A stretch of 64,000 bases of DNA from Odontesthes bonariensis (Eukaryota; Chordata; Actinopteri; Atheriniformes; Atherinopsidae). Under the pieces are notes generated by a model that ran no database searches, had not been told where the DNA came from, and worked only from the letters and a program-made list of their open reading frames with translations. Position 1 is the first letter of the stretch; each line of letters starts with the position of its first letter. This document shows, one piece after another, positions 40,941 to 52,860 of this stretch. The stretch spans positions 22,257,657 to 22,321,656 of the forward strand of contig NC_134525.1 of NCBI RefSeq assembly GCF_027942865.1, given 5' to 3'. The position numbers and the translations under genes are program-made.

Positions 40941-43435
40941 AGATATCTTTATCTACAAAATTATAATACTAAAAAAAAAAAAATGTAAAGAGTAAATGAT
41001 ACTTATACGTTTGATGAATTTTTTACATGTACTGTTTGACACTGAATCAGGCCTTTTGGTCCAGAGAAGACAGCCTTCCTCATTAAACTCTTCATTTTAG
41101 ATGAAGAAGTCCAGAAGTATAGAAGACTTCATGCCCATTCTTAATTGTGTTGGCGCCATCTAGTGGACGAACAACGAATAGCTTTGACCTTGTAAACTCG
41201 TGCCATTGTTTATTCGCACCACCTGCAGCAGGTCAGAGTCGGTGTTAGTTTCTGGTTACCCACTTTTCTATGTGCAAGGTATTTAAAAGATTTTGGGAGC
41301 AAATTCTTTCTGAAGAGGGTGGGGGCACATTTTCCACGAGTAAAGGAGTCCAGGAGACAAGTCACGTTGCAAAGTACATGATCCAAAAGCACCCTCCATT
41401 AGGCAGAAAAAACCCTAAACAAGTGATTCAATCTCACACAGGCTTTTGACATACTGAAAGGAATGCACTTGTGTGATATGCACCGTAAGATAAGAACAAG
41501 GAGTGCTACAGCAGCTGGTCTCAAGGTCATGCAGTCAGTCTGGACTTGAGGAGACAGAGGACCAGGAGACAGTCTGAATTAAGATAAACTGTGACAAGTT
41601 CTCCGAGATAATTGAAACTGCCTGCAGTAGTAACCTCAGAATGAGAGTGGCAGGTCCCCAAAACTGCTTCTACCTGTCCTTAGTTTTTCATGTGCATACA
41701 CACTTAAAAAAATGTTGTCGTTCAGAGCACGATAAGTGGAAAGTTCTACATTTTCTCCATCTTTACCAAATTAATCATATGTACCACGGGCTTGAAGCAT
41801 GAACTAATTTATCTGAGTGTTGGGAACATGCAAAAGATGTTCTTGATTTATTTTCTGTCTTGCTCCTTTGCCTTTAATCTTTGGATTTTTAAGGTCTTAT
41901 ACCTCCTCATCAACTCCAAGCCAGAAACATGTAGATACACATGTAAACTGATCCAAACACTTTAAGAGGGCTAGTCATCCAAAGTTCTCAGATCATTATA
42001 GTACTGACTCCACTTCCTGCAAGTCAAACCTTAGAAGTAAATCTTTCAAATCAAAAAGCCAGCTGCTTTGCAGGACTGGCATTGAGGTGTAATTTCATGT
42101 TGCATGTGTGAATGACTTTAATTACTGTTTTCCACCAAAAATAACGTTGAGATTTGATTAGAAAAGAGAGGCCGATAATTTTAACTTACCACTCCTCATT
42201 TGGTCAATTCTGCGTCTCTAGAAATATCTATTTATGGGATCTGAAAGCATGTAGAAACCATTGTAGGCTCCAGTTACTGTTTGTCCTTTTTGGGTCATCA
42301 ACTGCCGTGTGTACTTATGTTCAGCTCAACGCTGTCAAACTTTGGTCAGTCATGAAAACTGCAAGGGATATAATCATCTCTGTTACCTAAATTCAAAATA
42401 TACAAGTAGTAATGCAATATGCCGTATGAGGATGTTGAGTATAACCAGCAGAAATTGTGCAAGCCAAGGCTGTAGACCCCTGACATTGCCTACATCTAAC
42501 TCACCGGTTTTCTCATTTTTCCTGCCAGAGAACAGAAACTCTCCAAACTCTGCGGTGATTCTAATCCGTGCAAAATAGCCACATTTCATTTCTTCTAACA
42601 CCCTGTAAAATGTTCATGTCAAATAAAATGCGACAAACCAGCGTGTTACTCATTTTGTAAAGTGAAATCTGCCGTTGTCACAGGCTGCTGACACTCATCC
42701 TCCTGTTTTACACTTAAAAACATGAATCACAGTTAGCACGACTGGATGGAAATAACTGAGCGTCTCTATAAAAGGAATTTAATTCCGGGTAGTTTCACTC
42801 AGGAGTATTCCTGAGCTTAGATTGTTTGACTGGATTCATTTTTTAACTCGGCGAGGTTCAACCATGTTGGGAAAAAGTGGTAACTTGTTCTCAGGTTTTG
42901 TTCTTTCAACAAATACTCAACAATGTGAAAATGTTTATCAGATTCTCAGACGGGACGCAACAAGAAGAGGCCATAATAGGTCACATGAAAGCCTGATTCA
43001 TTTAAATTTCACCAGGTTTAATTCAACAAAGTCATCTATACAAGATTGTCTCAATGGATTCTCATCCACTAACAAAGCTACTGCGCCTACGTGAATCTGA
43101 AGCCCATTTCAGACATGAGATATAGAACACTAATGGCTCAGTTCATTACAAGCTGCTTAATCATGGGGGGGACTAAGTTATAATACACCAATTCTGCACT
43201 TAGTTTTTCTTCAATAAAGAGGAAGAAAATGTGATTTTGTTGTGTCCCGATTCATAAAAACGTTAAAATTCAAAGACTGCGTTCTTCTTTTTATAGGACT
43301 CTAATAAATAAGCTAGTCCGTGAAAGGGCAAAAGCTTCTGCTGAAACTAAAAGATTTCCTCTGTTATCTATACTCGACTGTTTTTCAAGACGAAGCCACA
43401 AAAAAAAAGACAACTTAAAGAAAGCAGCAAACCTA
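40941..43435. other. Intergenic DNA between the repeat nest and ssr1
   Basis: No gene or clear transposon was found in this AT-rich stretch. GGCGCCATCTAGTGGA at 41152-41167 is a good CTCF-like core on the minus strand. It lies downstream of the ssr1 polyadenylation site. Confidence 0.45.
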
Positions 43436-45370
43436 CAGCAAATCATCCACGTTTATTTTCCCGCACACTGAAAAGCAAAATTTGTATTTTCTGAATTACA
43501 GCCCCCAACATTTTAGAAAAAAGCAAACATCAGATAAGTCTTGAGTAAATGGGAGTGGTATCAGCGAGCTTCAGTTTAAAGTTTCTGCTGTTTCTTGTTT
43601 TACTGTCAGTAAATGAAGCGGATGCACAGAATCCAACATGGCACCGGTTCAGACTCACAAAGTTTTACTGTAAACAGACAGAAACCCTAAACTGAGCCTC
43701 GAGGCCTGCAGTCAGTAACGCACTCTAGTGGTATATCAGAAGAAACACACCATATAAAACCCCCCCCATTTAAGACCAATTTGCTTGAATAAATTAGCTT
43801 GGTAATTTTGCCCACAGCCTCCATCAGCTAATATTTACACCAGTGCTTCAGCCACTTCAACATTTATACAAAGCAAAGAAGAAAAGATTCCCTGTTTGTT
43901 ACATTTGTTTCTGATTTCAAACAAGCTGCTGGAGAAGATGAAAGAAAATTAAAAAATAAAAATAATTTAAAACAAAAAAAAAAAAAAAAAAAAAAAAAGT
44001 AGAACACGAACACAAACCCAAACTGTTCAGGTCTCAGGATGACACTTCAACCTTTAGATTAACATGATAAAACCTCAGTGGTAACCGAACATCGAGGGGC
44101 AGGTTCACCTTCTTCACTGATGTTGATATATCAGAATATTATTTTAAAGGATAAAGGGTGTTGCTGTCGTTCTCTCTTTAAAGCAGATTACTGAAGCCTG
44201 CTGATCGTTTTCCAGATTTATTTTTAGAAAAGAGTTCAATGTTATTATAGTTCGTGTTTACCCATACCCCTGAATAAACTATTATTATTCAACTTTTTTT
44301 TGTGTTTAAACACAGCTTCCGACTCCAAAGTTTCGGTCCGATTATTTTACAGGAGCTGCAATGTAACAGATCAAAACTTGGTCACGAAGCTACTGACTCT
44401 ACAGTGTTCTGTCTCCACGTTTAGTTCACATCATATTTTGTTTTTGAAGCTTTATTTTGTCCATTTTCCGTTGAAATGTGGCCCGTTACGGATCTCCACG
44501 TTGTCACGCTTTAACAGCAGGACGGCGCCGCGTTCTCAAAGACTCTCAAAGTGTGAATCCTTAAGAAATTCTGAGAACATAAACTTCTCTCAAGGTCAAT
44601 GGAGGGAAACAAGAGAAGATAAGACGGGCAGAGAAGGAAGAACAAAATCGAAAAATCAAAATGTGCAGATCGAATCTACACCTCAAACTACAAACGCTCA
44701 CACAAAACAAAAAAAACAAAGAAAAACTGCATTTGATACTGTTATCGTAGCTCCGTTATGCACCAGAGCAGGGCTGCAACTAAACAACTGTTTTTCTGTT
44801 GATGACGCTGTCAAAGAGTCCAAAATGATTGAAATTTGTCTTTTTTTAAAAAAAAGAAAAAGAAAAAAAAAGGACAATTTTCAAATATTAACAAAAAAGA
44901 ACGTGTTTAATATTTGTAAATCCATCTGTTCCAGCCCTACGCCAGAGCGAGGTAATCAACAGAAACACAATCAATACTGTCACACAATGATAATATCAGC
45001 AGTTATCTCACTAAGGCTTTGAAAAACAAATATAATCTTTAAAAAAAAAAATTTAAAAAACTTTCAGAGAAAAATGTCCTTACATGCATTCTTAAACCCA
45101 ACGCCAATGCCTGTTTATGGATGATCCATCTTTCTCCCACGTGACAGCGCCAGAAATTAAACAAAAAGGAGTGAGTTGTGTGCGAGTGTGTTTGTTTTCA
45201 ACGGTTCGGAAGCTGAAAGTAGAGCCAGCCGTCGCTGAGCTTGGCACTGGTTAAAGTTTCTCAGCAGACTGAGGCAGAGTGCGCCCGGTTTGAGCCTCAG
45301 TCCACCTCATCTTCCTCCTCCAGCGTTAACGGGTGGCTGAGGGTTCGCCCGCCGTGGTGTCAGGTGCCCG
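43436..45370 (-). other. ssr1: Probable ssr1 3' untranslated region
   Basis: On the minus strand this follows the ssr1 stop codon without a break. AATAAA at 43452-43457 is a suitable end. A long run of A residues (plus strand, about 43975-43999) and a purine-rich segment near 44840-44870 lie within it. ORF 44300-45022 has no recognisable domain and is on the wrong strand. Confidence 0.5.
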
Positions 45371-48300
45371 TCACTCGTCTGAGCCGGCCGAGCGTTTCTG
45401 GTTCCTTTTGCGAGGAGATCTTCTCGGAGAGGCCTTGTCTGGAGAAGAAGAAGAGAACACTGAGCGTGACGGATCACTGAAACACTCTGAGCTGACGGCA
45501 GACTCGGTTTGATGCTGTTTGATTTGAGAAATGTGAAAAATGTGCCATCAACATTCCACTGCAGCCTTTTCTCACTTAAGATCCAAAAAGTAAATATATC
45601 AGTGCCGTCTTAACGTTACTTCACTGCTTTTCTTTGTGAAAGGTCATATATGAACGATGTTACTGCTCCTTGTGTAAACTGATTCTTACTTTTTACAGTA
45701 ATCCTCATTATTACTGTATTAAATAGTTAGAATGGAGGCTACGAGGTAGCTGGTAAAGGCTGCAGTTGATGTTGGGATGTCAGTGGAGTTTGAATGAAGA
45801 CAACATGAAGGATATCATGGAAACAATCAAACATCTAGGGAATTAATCACACTGCAAACGTCACTCGTGTCAGTCAACAGTCGAGTTTCCATCCACCATT
45901 GATGCAAATCTGCAGCAATTTTTTTAACAGCTGCAAAAAATAACTTTCTATTGACTGTCAGTTCAATTCAGTTCAAAGCAAACTTTGGGAATGTCTCCAA
46001 ATACAACATTAAAGGGTTAGTTCGCCATTTTGCACATTAAGCCCCGTTTTTATAGCCTGGGCGAAAGCCGACTGTTGACTCTGTCAAACAGTCTGGGAAA
46101 ACCCAAGAGGAATCCGTTTCCATGGAGGGCGGGACCTTACCCAGCAACTTAAATTCATTGGAGTAACGGAGTTCCCTTAACCAATCATAATGTTTAGAAA
46201 TGACGTTGGTTATGCGCCGAGGTTCATGCTTACTCTCGCGAGGCTCTAGCTCGCAAATCACGCTTCCCACATCCGCTTTCATTATACCGGTACCATTTGA
46301 TAAATCAAACTTTTCCCAAAGCCAGTTGGAAGGAGAGCTTCGACATCCTTGCCACTAATAATATTGACGAGGCATTCCTCTTGCTCTCGTTTTAATTGTG
46401 TAATGCTCTCCAGAGTTGAGACAACTTCATGGATAGCTTCTAGCGTTCTTCCGTCGCCATGTTTATTTCCGCTGCGGTTGAACTACAATTATATGGACTA
46501 CAATGGACTCCTCGCGTGAGTTCTGCGTCACCACTCGCAACTGTTTGCTGATTGGCAAAACACTGAGCGAACCGAGGTAGGGGGATTTGGCCAGACTATG
46601 TGCGGAGCCAAAATCTTTGGGCGGAAGTACGTAGGATGGCGTCGCCAGGCTACCGTTTTTAGGTAGTCGGGGGTGAATTATAGATGTTCTGATCACAATT
46701 TGGACATTTGGTGCTGAACGGAGCATTTAAGTATCCACTGCGACAGCCTCCCCACCTTTGCATTGAGTCAATGACCACTCAAGCAAACAATCATAAAACG
46801 GCATTAAACTTTCGTTTGCAGAGACATGAAACTCACCGTGTGGTCTGTGGTGGACAGCGATACGTTGGCCCCAAAAAACCCCTGCGAAATACGCTTTCAG
46901 AGAAGTTATATTACCATTATTGTCCGTCTTCATTGATTTGTATTTTACACAAACAACGCACTATCGCCACCTAGTGGCTGGATGTCTTGCTGCTGCTATT
47001 CAACGGTGTCCGGAAAAATAGGTCCACCAAATGCTAAAACAACTGTTAGAAGGCACATTTCGCTGCGATTTTTGGGTCAATTTATCGAAATTGACCCGAA
47101 AATCGCAGCGAAATGTAGAACAGGAAAGGTAGAACAAGCTGAGTGTGGAGATGGGATCAATAAACAGAAACTAATCATTGAGGATGACGACAAACAAAAC
47201 CAGCAGCTTTTGCCGACTTTTTGCCGAGGTTCCCAGGTATTAGTTTGAACTGGGAACATTGGGATGATTCTTTTCATCCACTCGTTCATTCATGTTCATT
47301 AAATTTTGCTACAACGGAAATGATTTGCGTTTCTTCTGCCTCAATGGTCAACAACTGGTTTAATATAAGAAGATCTAGACAAACTGATTCATTCAAAATA
47401 TTCAAAGAAATGTGGATGTAAAATGACTGTTGTACCAGCATGAAGTCATTTTTGTTGCTCTACATCATAACTGATTTCTCTGCTGTAAAAAAAAAAAAAG
47501 CAAAATTTATCTAAAAAGAAGTTTTTACACATATATGAGGCAGAGTTGCCCAAATTGACTTTTTGTCAACCTTCAAAAATATGAATGAGTTTCATGTCTC
47601 CAAACAAATGAAGATGTACAAAGAAAGGGTTCGGAGCTCCGGTTCAGACACACATGACATGCAGCAGACCTCACCTCTGCGACTCTGCACTGAAGACATG
47701 ACAGCAAGGAAGGCAGAGAGAGAAAAAGAGAGAAGAGGGTGAGTGATCCTCATGCAGTGAATGTTAAAGATCATTCTGAAACAGGTGAGCAGGAAGAAAA
47801 CAGAGACACCTGCACGACACATCAGCTGATTCTGAGGAAAAGAAACATCAAAGGTTTGGACAGAAAGAGGTTTGTTTCTTTCAATCTTGTCCTGCTTTTC
47901 CCCATCATTAATTAAATAAAGATGCCAGGTGCACATGTGTGTGAATGCAGGATGTGAGGCGTACGCACTGATCTGGTTGAGTGTTTCCTGAGGGATCCAG
48001 CTCAGATCGACGTCGTTGTGGCTCGAAGTTCCCGTTTCTACCTTTGGTGCTGGGCGCCTCCTCTGTGAACAAACAAACAAATCCATGAGAGGTGCCCGCT
48101 TGTCATCATGTTGAATTCCCCATTCTGTCATTTCCGTGTAGTTAGAACATCACTCCAATCACGGCCAGAGAACATGATAAGCCTGAGAAACGTAACAATG
48201 AATGAAACGGTGTCCCACCTTTCTGGACTCCAGCAGCTGGTGAAGGCCTACAATGACAAGCAGCCCGAGGCCTGACAGGAAGACGTACATGAAGATCCTG

Positions 48301-51300
48301 CCGAACATGAAGGGAAGAGGAACAGGTGCAGAAAAAATTAGATGCAGCAATAAACAACCAGAAGGTTTGAGGATGGAAATATCAGTAAAACTCATACGTT
48401 TCTCCATCCAGTCCATCCTCCCTCTCGATGACGGTGACTGTCTGGTTGAACACAGCATCCTGGAAAATGTTTCCCTGCAGGTGGGAAGAGAATGAAGGAT
48501 GGAAAGGAATGAAAGAAGGCAGAGAGAAGGGTAGAAATGGGTCAGAGGAGATGGAGAGAACGGGAAAGTGAGGGGAAGATGGGAAAATAGAAAGTAAATA
48601 AGAGCCGGAGGCAGAAATCGATTCTTCATATTTAACATCTGACACAAAATGCGAGTTCAGTTTGATGTGGTCTTTCTTACAGTGTTGTCCTTGTAGTTGA
48701 GGTTGATGACGAGTCCAAAGGGCCGCCCACCCATTGGTTCTGCGGGGATGAAGGAGTACTCGAAGGTGGCTTGTCTGCCAGGAGGGACCAGGATGCCGAG
48801 CTGGAGAGCAGTGAAGTTCTGGATGTAGAACTGGTAATCCTGAATGGGACGATGGGAAACACTTTGCAGGTCAGAGCTCGAGTCACAGCATTAAAAACAT
48901 TCACGCCTCCTTTGGTTATTTTCTGAAGCAGAAGATGAGGTTTTCTTACCTGAGGGTAACGGAAAGAAGCATCCAGAGACTCCACGATGAAGTTCTCTGA
49001 GCCCTTGTTGGTGAAGCCCATCAGGAACTTGACGATATCGTTGGCTGGGAAGTCTGGAAAGAAAAGAGGGCATATGGATCAGTTTTGATTATAGCTCCAT
49101 CAAAAATGCTGAAATTGAAATGAGATGAATCCGAGACCTTCTCCTTTGACGAACAGGATGGTAGTGTCTGCATTGGGGGAAGCTTTCACCTCACCAACCA
49201 ACGCTTCTTCCTCTTCATCTTCCTTTTCTTCCGTCTAGACAAACACAACTTGACTGTTATGGGGTTCTGAACAAGCATGCAGGTATTTCTCTTTATATAT
49301 ACTGAAAAATAAAGGCAATCATTGTAAAATGCACTGGTAACACTGGCAACTTAGCAGTCCAAAATCTTTAAAAAGGCACTAAGGAGCGTGATGAGGGGAA
49401 GTTGATAAGTTTCATACAAACTTATTCTGATGTGCAGAAGCTAAAACTAATCATGTTCAATTCAGTTCCCTCTAAACATAAAAACAAGAGGCGGTTAGTT
49501 TATGGTGTGCTGCACATGAAGCTAATCAAATTCAAAATAACTGGAGTAAAAGTCCACTGTTGAGGTCAACGCTTCTTCACTGTCCGAGCAGTTTAAGTTG
49601 AAGGTCATGTCCTCTCACATCTAACCGAAACGGGCAGAAAATCCACACATTATATTCGGCGACCTGCTCACATCATTTTGTTTTCTACAATCCACAGCAG
49701 TAAAATCTTCTGTAGTGCTTTAAGCCCCGCCCCTCTCCATCACACAGTAAGAAAGAAGCGGTGTCAGATCAGGTGTTTCATCTTTAAAATGAAAAACTAA
49801 AACTGACCTTTGTGTTAAACTGTCAAACTGTTACCGTATTGATTTATTAGTAATCTTTAATCAGTCAACCACCTACCAGTTCCGTATTCTCGTCGTCTTC
49901 CACTTCAGCCTCATCGTCTTCGTCCTCTGCTGTCACATCGTCAACAACATCTTCATCCACAGCCTCGGCCTCCTCATCCTCAGTCAGATCCTGGGCATTC
50001 GCCACCGGTCCTGAAAAAAGAATGCTGTTAAAGCGTGACCACTGCTAACTGCACAGGAACTGTATTTCTTTATATCTAAGAGAGGTCTTGAGTCTTTTAG
50101 CCACATAAAAAGTTATTCGGTGTCTGTAAAAAATCTATTTTCCCTGCAGAAAATGACCCAATTCTTTGGCCCAGTTATTAAACTTAATTCAAAAGGAGTT
50201 ATAATGGGTTTTTAGCAGTTGTTGTATGGTTTGAGATGTGATGTTTAAGGTCAGTCCTGCTGAGTGGACAGAAAATAAAGAGGCTTAAAGCAAGAAAACA
50301 GGGTCTCTGCATACATAAGACAACTTTAATAACCACTAATCACACAAAATTCATTTTATTAGAAAAAAATATCAGCGTCACATAATGATCTAATTGAGGC
50401 TGCATTGAGTTTTCATTAATAATCATCCATTATGTAATTCAGCCCATAAGGCACCGTTTGGGAATCTTTTAAAACACAGACCAAATGAAACTGTTCTCTG
50501 CACTCCTAAAAACATTCATGACCAACCAAAACAGCACAATTACAATGTACGAACATCTGAAAAGGAAAAATCCTGAGACTCAACGACTACAAAACAATGA
50601 AGCAGCAACAAAGACATTTATCAGTGAGTTCTGTTCGACTGTCGGTTGGTATCAATTCCTGGGAGTTATCATTTATGACGATTTATCGAGTTTAAAACAA
50701 ACTTAATATTAGGCCAATATTAAGTTGACTCCGTACAGGCTAGCAAATGCATAGCAAAGCTACTATCACGTTTGCAAGACGCAGGCTGATAGTTAATGTA
50801 CAGAGTTTGAAGATTAATTTACTTTACAATAAATTCAGCATCAGTGCAGGTCTGAGGAGGTGCACAACTCCTGACCAACTGTTCCCACTACCTCCACTAG
50901 CACCTAGATATTGCTTGCTACCTTTTCTTTAAAGATCTGTTTTTGCTGGTACTTTCCAAATGAATTTTATCCTCGGTAAAGTTCAGGAAAATCTGACTGT
51001 AATAACTGTATTAAATATCCACAAATCTAACATTGACCAAATGAATAATTAGGATTACATCATCTCTGCATTAAATCCACAGTATTAGCCAAAAGTGGGC
51101 ATTCCTCACCGTCTTTACATTAAAGGCTATAAAGAATATCTCATTATGTATACTGCTGGGGCAACATAAGCTCTAAACATGTACCACGATTTTATCCACG
51201 TATACCTCAGGCTACTGATATAAACCAGGACACTTGAAATGACAAGAAGGGTGTTCACTACGCTACAGGTTCCAATCACAGCAAACATGATAATATCGAT

Positions 51301-52067
51301 CAACCAACTCGGCTTCAAACGCCCCTTGACCGCTGTTTACTGCAAGATCGACAAATACCAGTTCAGATTACTAACCCTATGTGTTCTATAAAGACTGGCT
51401 GTCGATAATAATCCAGTAACATAACTATATTCGGTAGTTTAAAGGAACACAACCAGTGAAACTTCTATACTGGACCCGTGTATATGCTAGCTGAGTGAGC
51501 TAGCCATTTAACAAGTGACTTTCTATAGTTACCGGAAACATTTATAACTGTGTTTTTGCCACTGGTGAGGTTAATTGGAGTTGTTCAAGATATTAGACTT
51601 AAAGTAAAGTAGTTCCACATCCAGAGAGGCGCTGAGTTACAGCGAGAGAGATAATAGCAACTTAGCTGCCCTGCTAAAGGCTAACAGCCAACAGACCGAC
51701 CCCTAAGGACACGTCAGACTAAGCAGGCGGATAAACTGCACTAATTTCAGATAGCTAACGCCAAGTCACATAAAATCAAACACCAAAGGGTGAACTTCTA
51801 CGAACTTGTTCTAAACTACTCAACATTTATAAGAAAGTTATTCGTTTTAAGAAAACACGGTTGCTTTCAGTTAGCACATGTCAAATAGAGAACGGCCTCT
51901 CCTAGCTTTGCTGCTAACACTAGCATGCTAATCCTTACTTCCTCCTATAACACTATCCTTTCCTCCGTCGCGGTGTGTAGCAGTACTTCTAACTTACCTT
52001 TAATGAGGAGAGTCGCCGGAAAGGCCAACAATACCAGTAGCAACAGTTTAGGTATAAATTTCATCAT
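45371..52067 (-). CDS. ssr1: Translocon-associated protein subunit alpha (TRAP-alpha, SSR1)
   Basis: There are nine coding exons: 51998-52067, 49877-50010, 49138-49234, 48950-49053, 48681-48839, 48398-48474, 48219-48297, 47969-48062 and 45371-45438. All introns are GT-AG with matching phases. They sum to 293 codons, close to the human protein (286). The protein has a signal peptide ([18 protein letters not shown]), then an acidic lumenal stretch ([15 protein letters not shown]). The conserved lumenal domain follows ([54 protein letters not shown]) with sequons at NFT and NQT. One membrane span ([17 protein letters not shown], about 215-235) leads to a basic cytosolic tail ending SAGSDE. TRAP binds the Sec61 translocon and helps translocation of some signal peptides. 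Start: two tandem ATGs, with the first chosen. Confidence 0.97.
46057..46661 (-). mobile_element. MITE carrying a RecQ-like helicase 5' fragment, in the last ssr1 intron
   Basis: The left end TAGCCTGGGCG and right end CGCCAGGCTA are inverted. On the minus strand, an ATG at 46458-46460 is followed, after a frame slip, by [18 protein letters not shown] and [14 protein letters not shown]. The latter is the Walker A motif as written in RecQ-family helicases. Only the first ~55 residues are present. This looks like the promoter and first exon of a helicase-bearing element kept inside a short non-autonomous derivative. Confidence 0.55.
46965..46978 (-). promoter_or_regulatory. CTCF-like motif
   Basis: GCCACTAGGTGGCG on the minus strand matches the CTCF core. 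It lies in the last ssr1 intron. Binding is not shown by sequence alone. Confidence 0.45.
47055..47116. repeat. 29-bp-arm hairpin
   Basis: The arms 47055-47083 and 47088-47116 are inverted with a single mismatch (a possible G-T pair) around the loop ATCG. It is within the last ssr1 intron, in a repeat-rich stretch. Confidence 0.9.
47675..47689 (-). other. ssr1: Candidate 15-nt microexon of ssr1
   Basis: On the minus strand TCTTCAG|TGCAGAGTCGCAGAG|GTGAGG offers a good acceptor and donor around 15 bases, in phase with the flanking exons. Inclusion would replace the Asn codon of INKASP by MQSRRD in the cytosolic tail. The human protein lacks these residues, so the default form skips it. Confidence 0.35.
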
Positions 52068-52200
52068 TTTCAAGTCAAAATCAGTGCGTTCTCATTCAGA
52101 GTCGGTCAGAGAGACTTTCTGCAAGCGCCTCGGTACTGTTTCCGTCACATTTATTTTGACGCATGCGCTGTCTATACTGACCATAGGCGTATTGCAAAAT
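52068..52200 (-). promoter_or_regulatory. ssr1: ssr1 5' untranslated region and probable promoter
   Basis: This lies immediately upstream of the ssr1 ATG. No TATA box is evident. The start site is not visible from sequence, and the nearest upstream gene end is that of nebl near 52870. Confidence 0.45.
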
Positions 52201-52860
52201 CCGTTTCCTCTCACAGATTGCTTAGTGAAAACAAATGAACAACTTTAAGACCGACTTTTCGTCAAATAATTAATAATATATATTTTTTAAAGTATCATAT
52301 AAATCCAAGTGATTTTTTTTTTACCAGAAACAGTTAAATATTAAACTTTTAAATCAAAATGATCAATTTAACTCAATTATTAAATTACTAGATCTCAGCG
52401 TCTGTCTCTTTACTGTGTTTGTGAAAACAGGCCAAATTATCTTTTTATTTACATTGAATTAGCTCGGCACCGATAAATTGGAACGAGAGAAACAGTAAAT
52501 AATCTTTCATTATAAGCTAATCTGGATTTCTTTCAGTACCGATTCTTAAGATTCTTATTGAAATTTTAAAAAGAGAATCTTTAAGCCAGGCTTACAATGA
52601 CAGATAACAAGCTAAATAAATTATTAAAAATGAAAACTTTGCAATGGATAACTAAACAAGTAATCCATAAATAACTTCTGTAAGTAGGCTATCAAAGCTT
52701 ACTTAGAGGCATGTAGTATTCATGTGTTTACTCATGGATCTTTTGTGTAGCTTAATTGCAATGAGCATGAATAAAGAGACGATGACTGTAAATCAAAAAT
52801 TGAATATAGAAGTAGTCTCACTTCTCAATGAGAAAACATCACTCTTGACTGTCCATTTGT
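52201..52860. other. Spacer between nebl 3' end and ssr1 promoter
   Basis: AT-rich sequence with no gene, repeat or motif that I recognise. Confidence 0.5.

Noticed and set aside
44300..45022. 240-codon plus-strand ORF
   Set aside because: It lies antisense in the ssr1 3' untranslated region, with low-complexity Lys runs and no domain.
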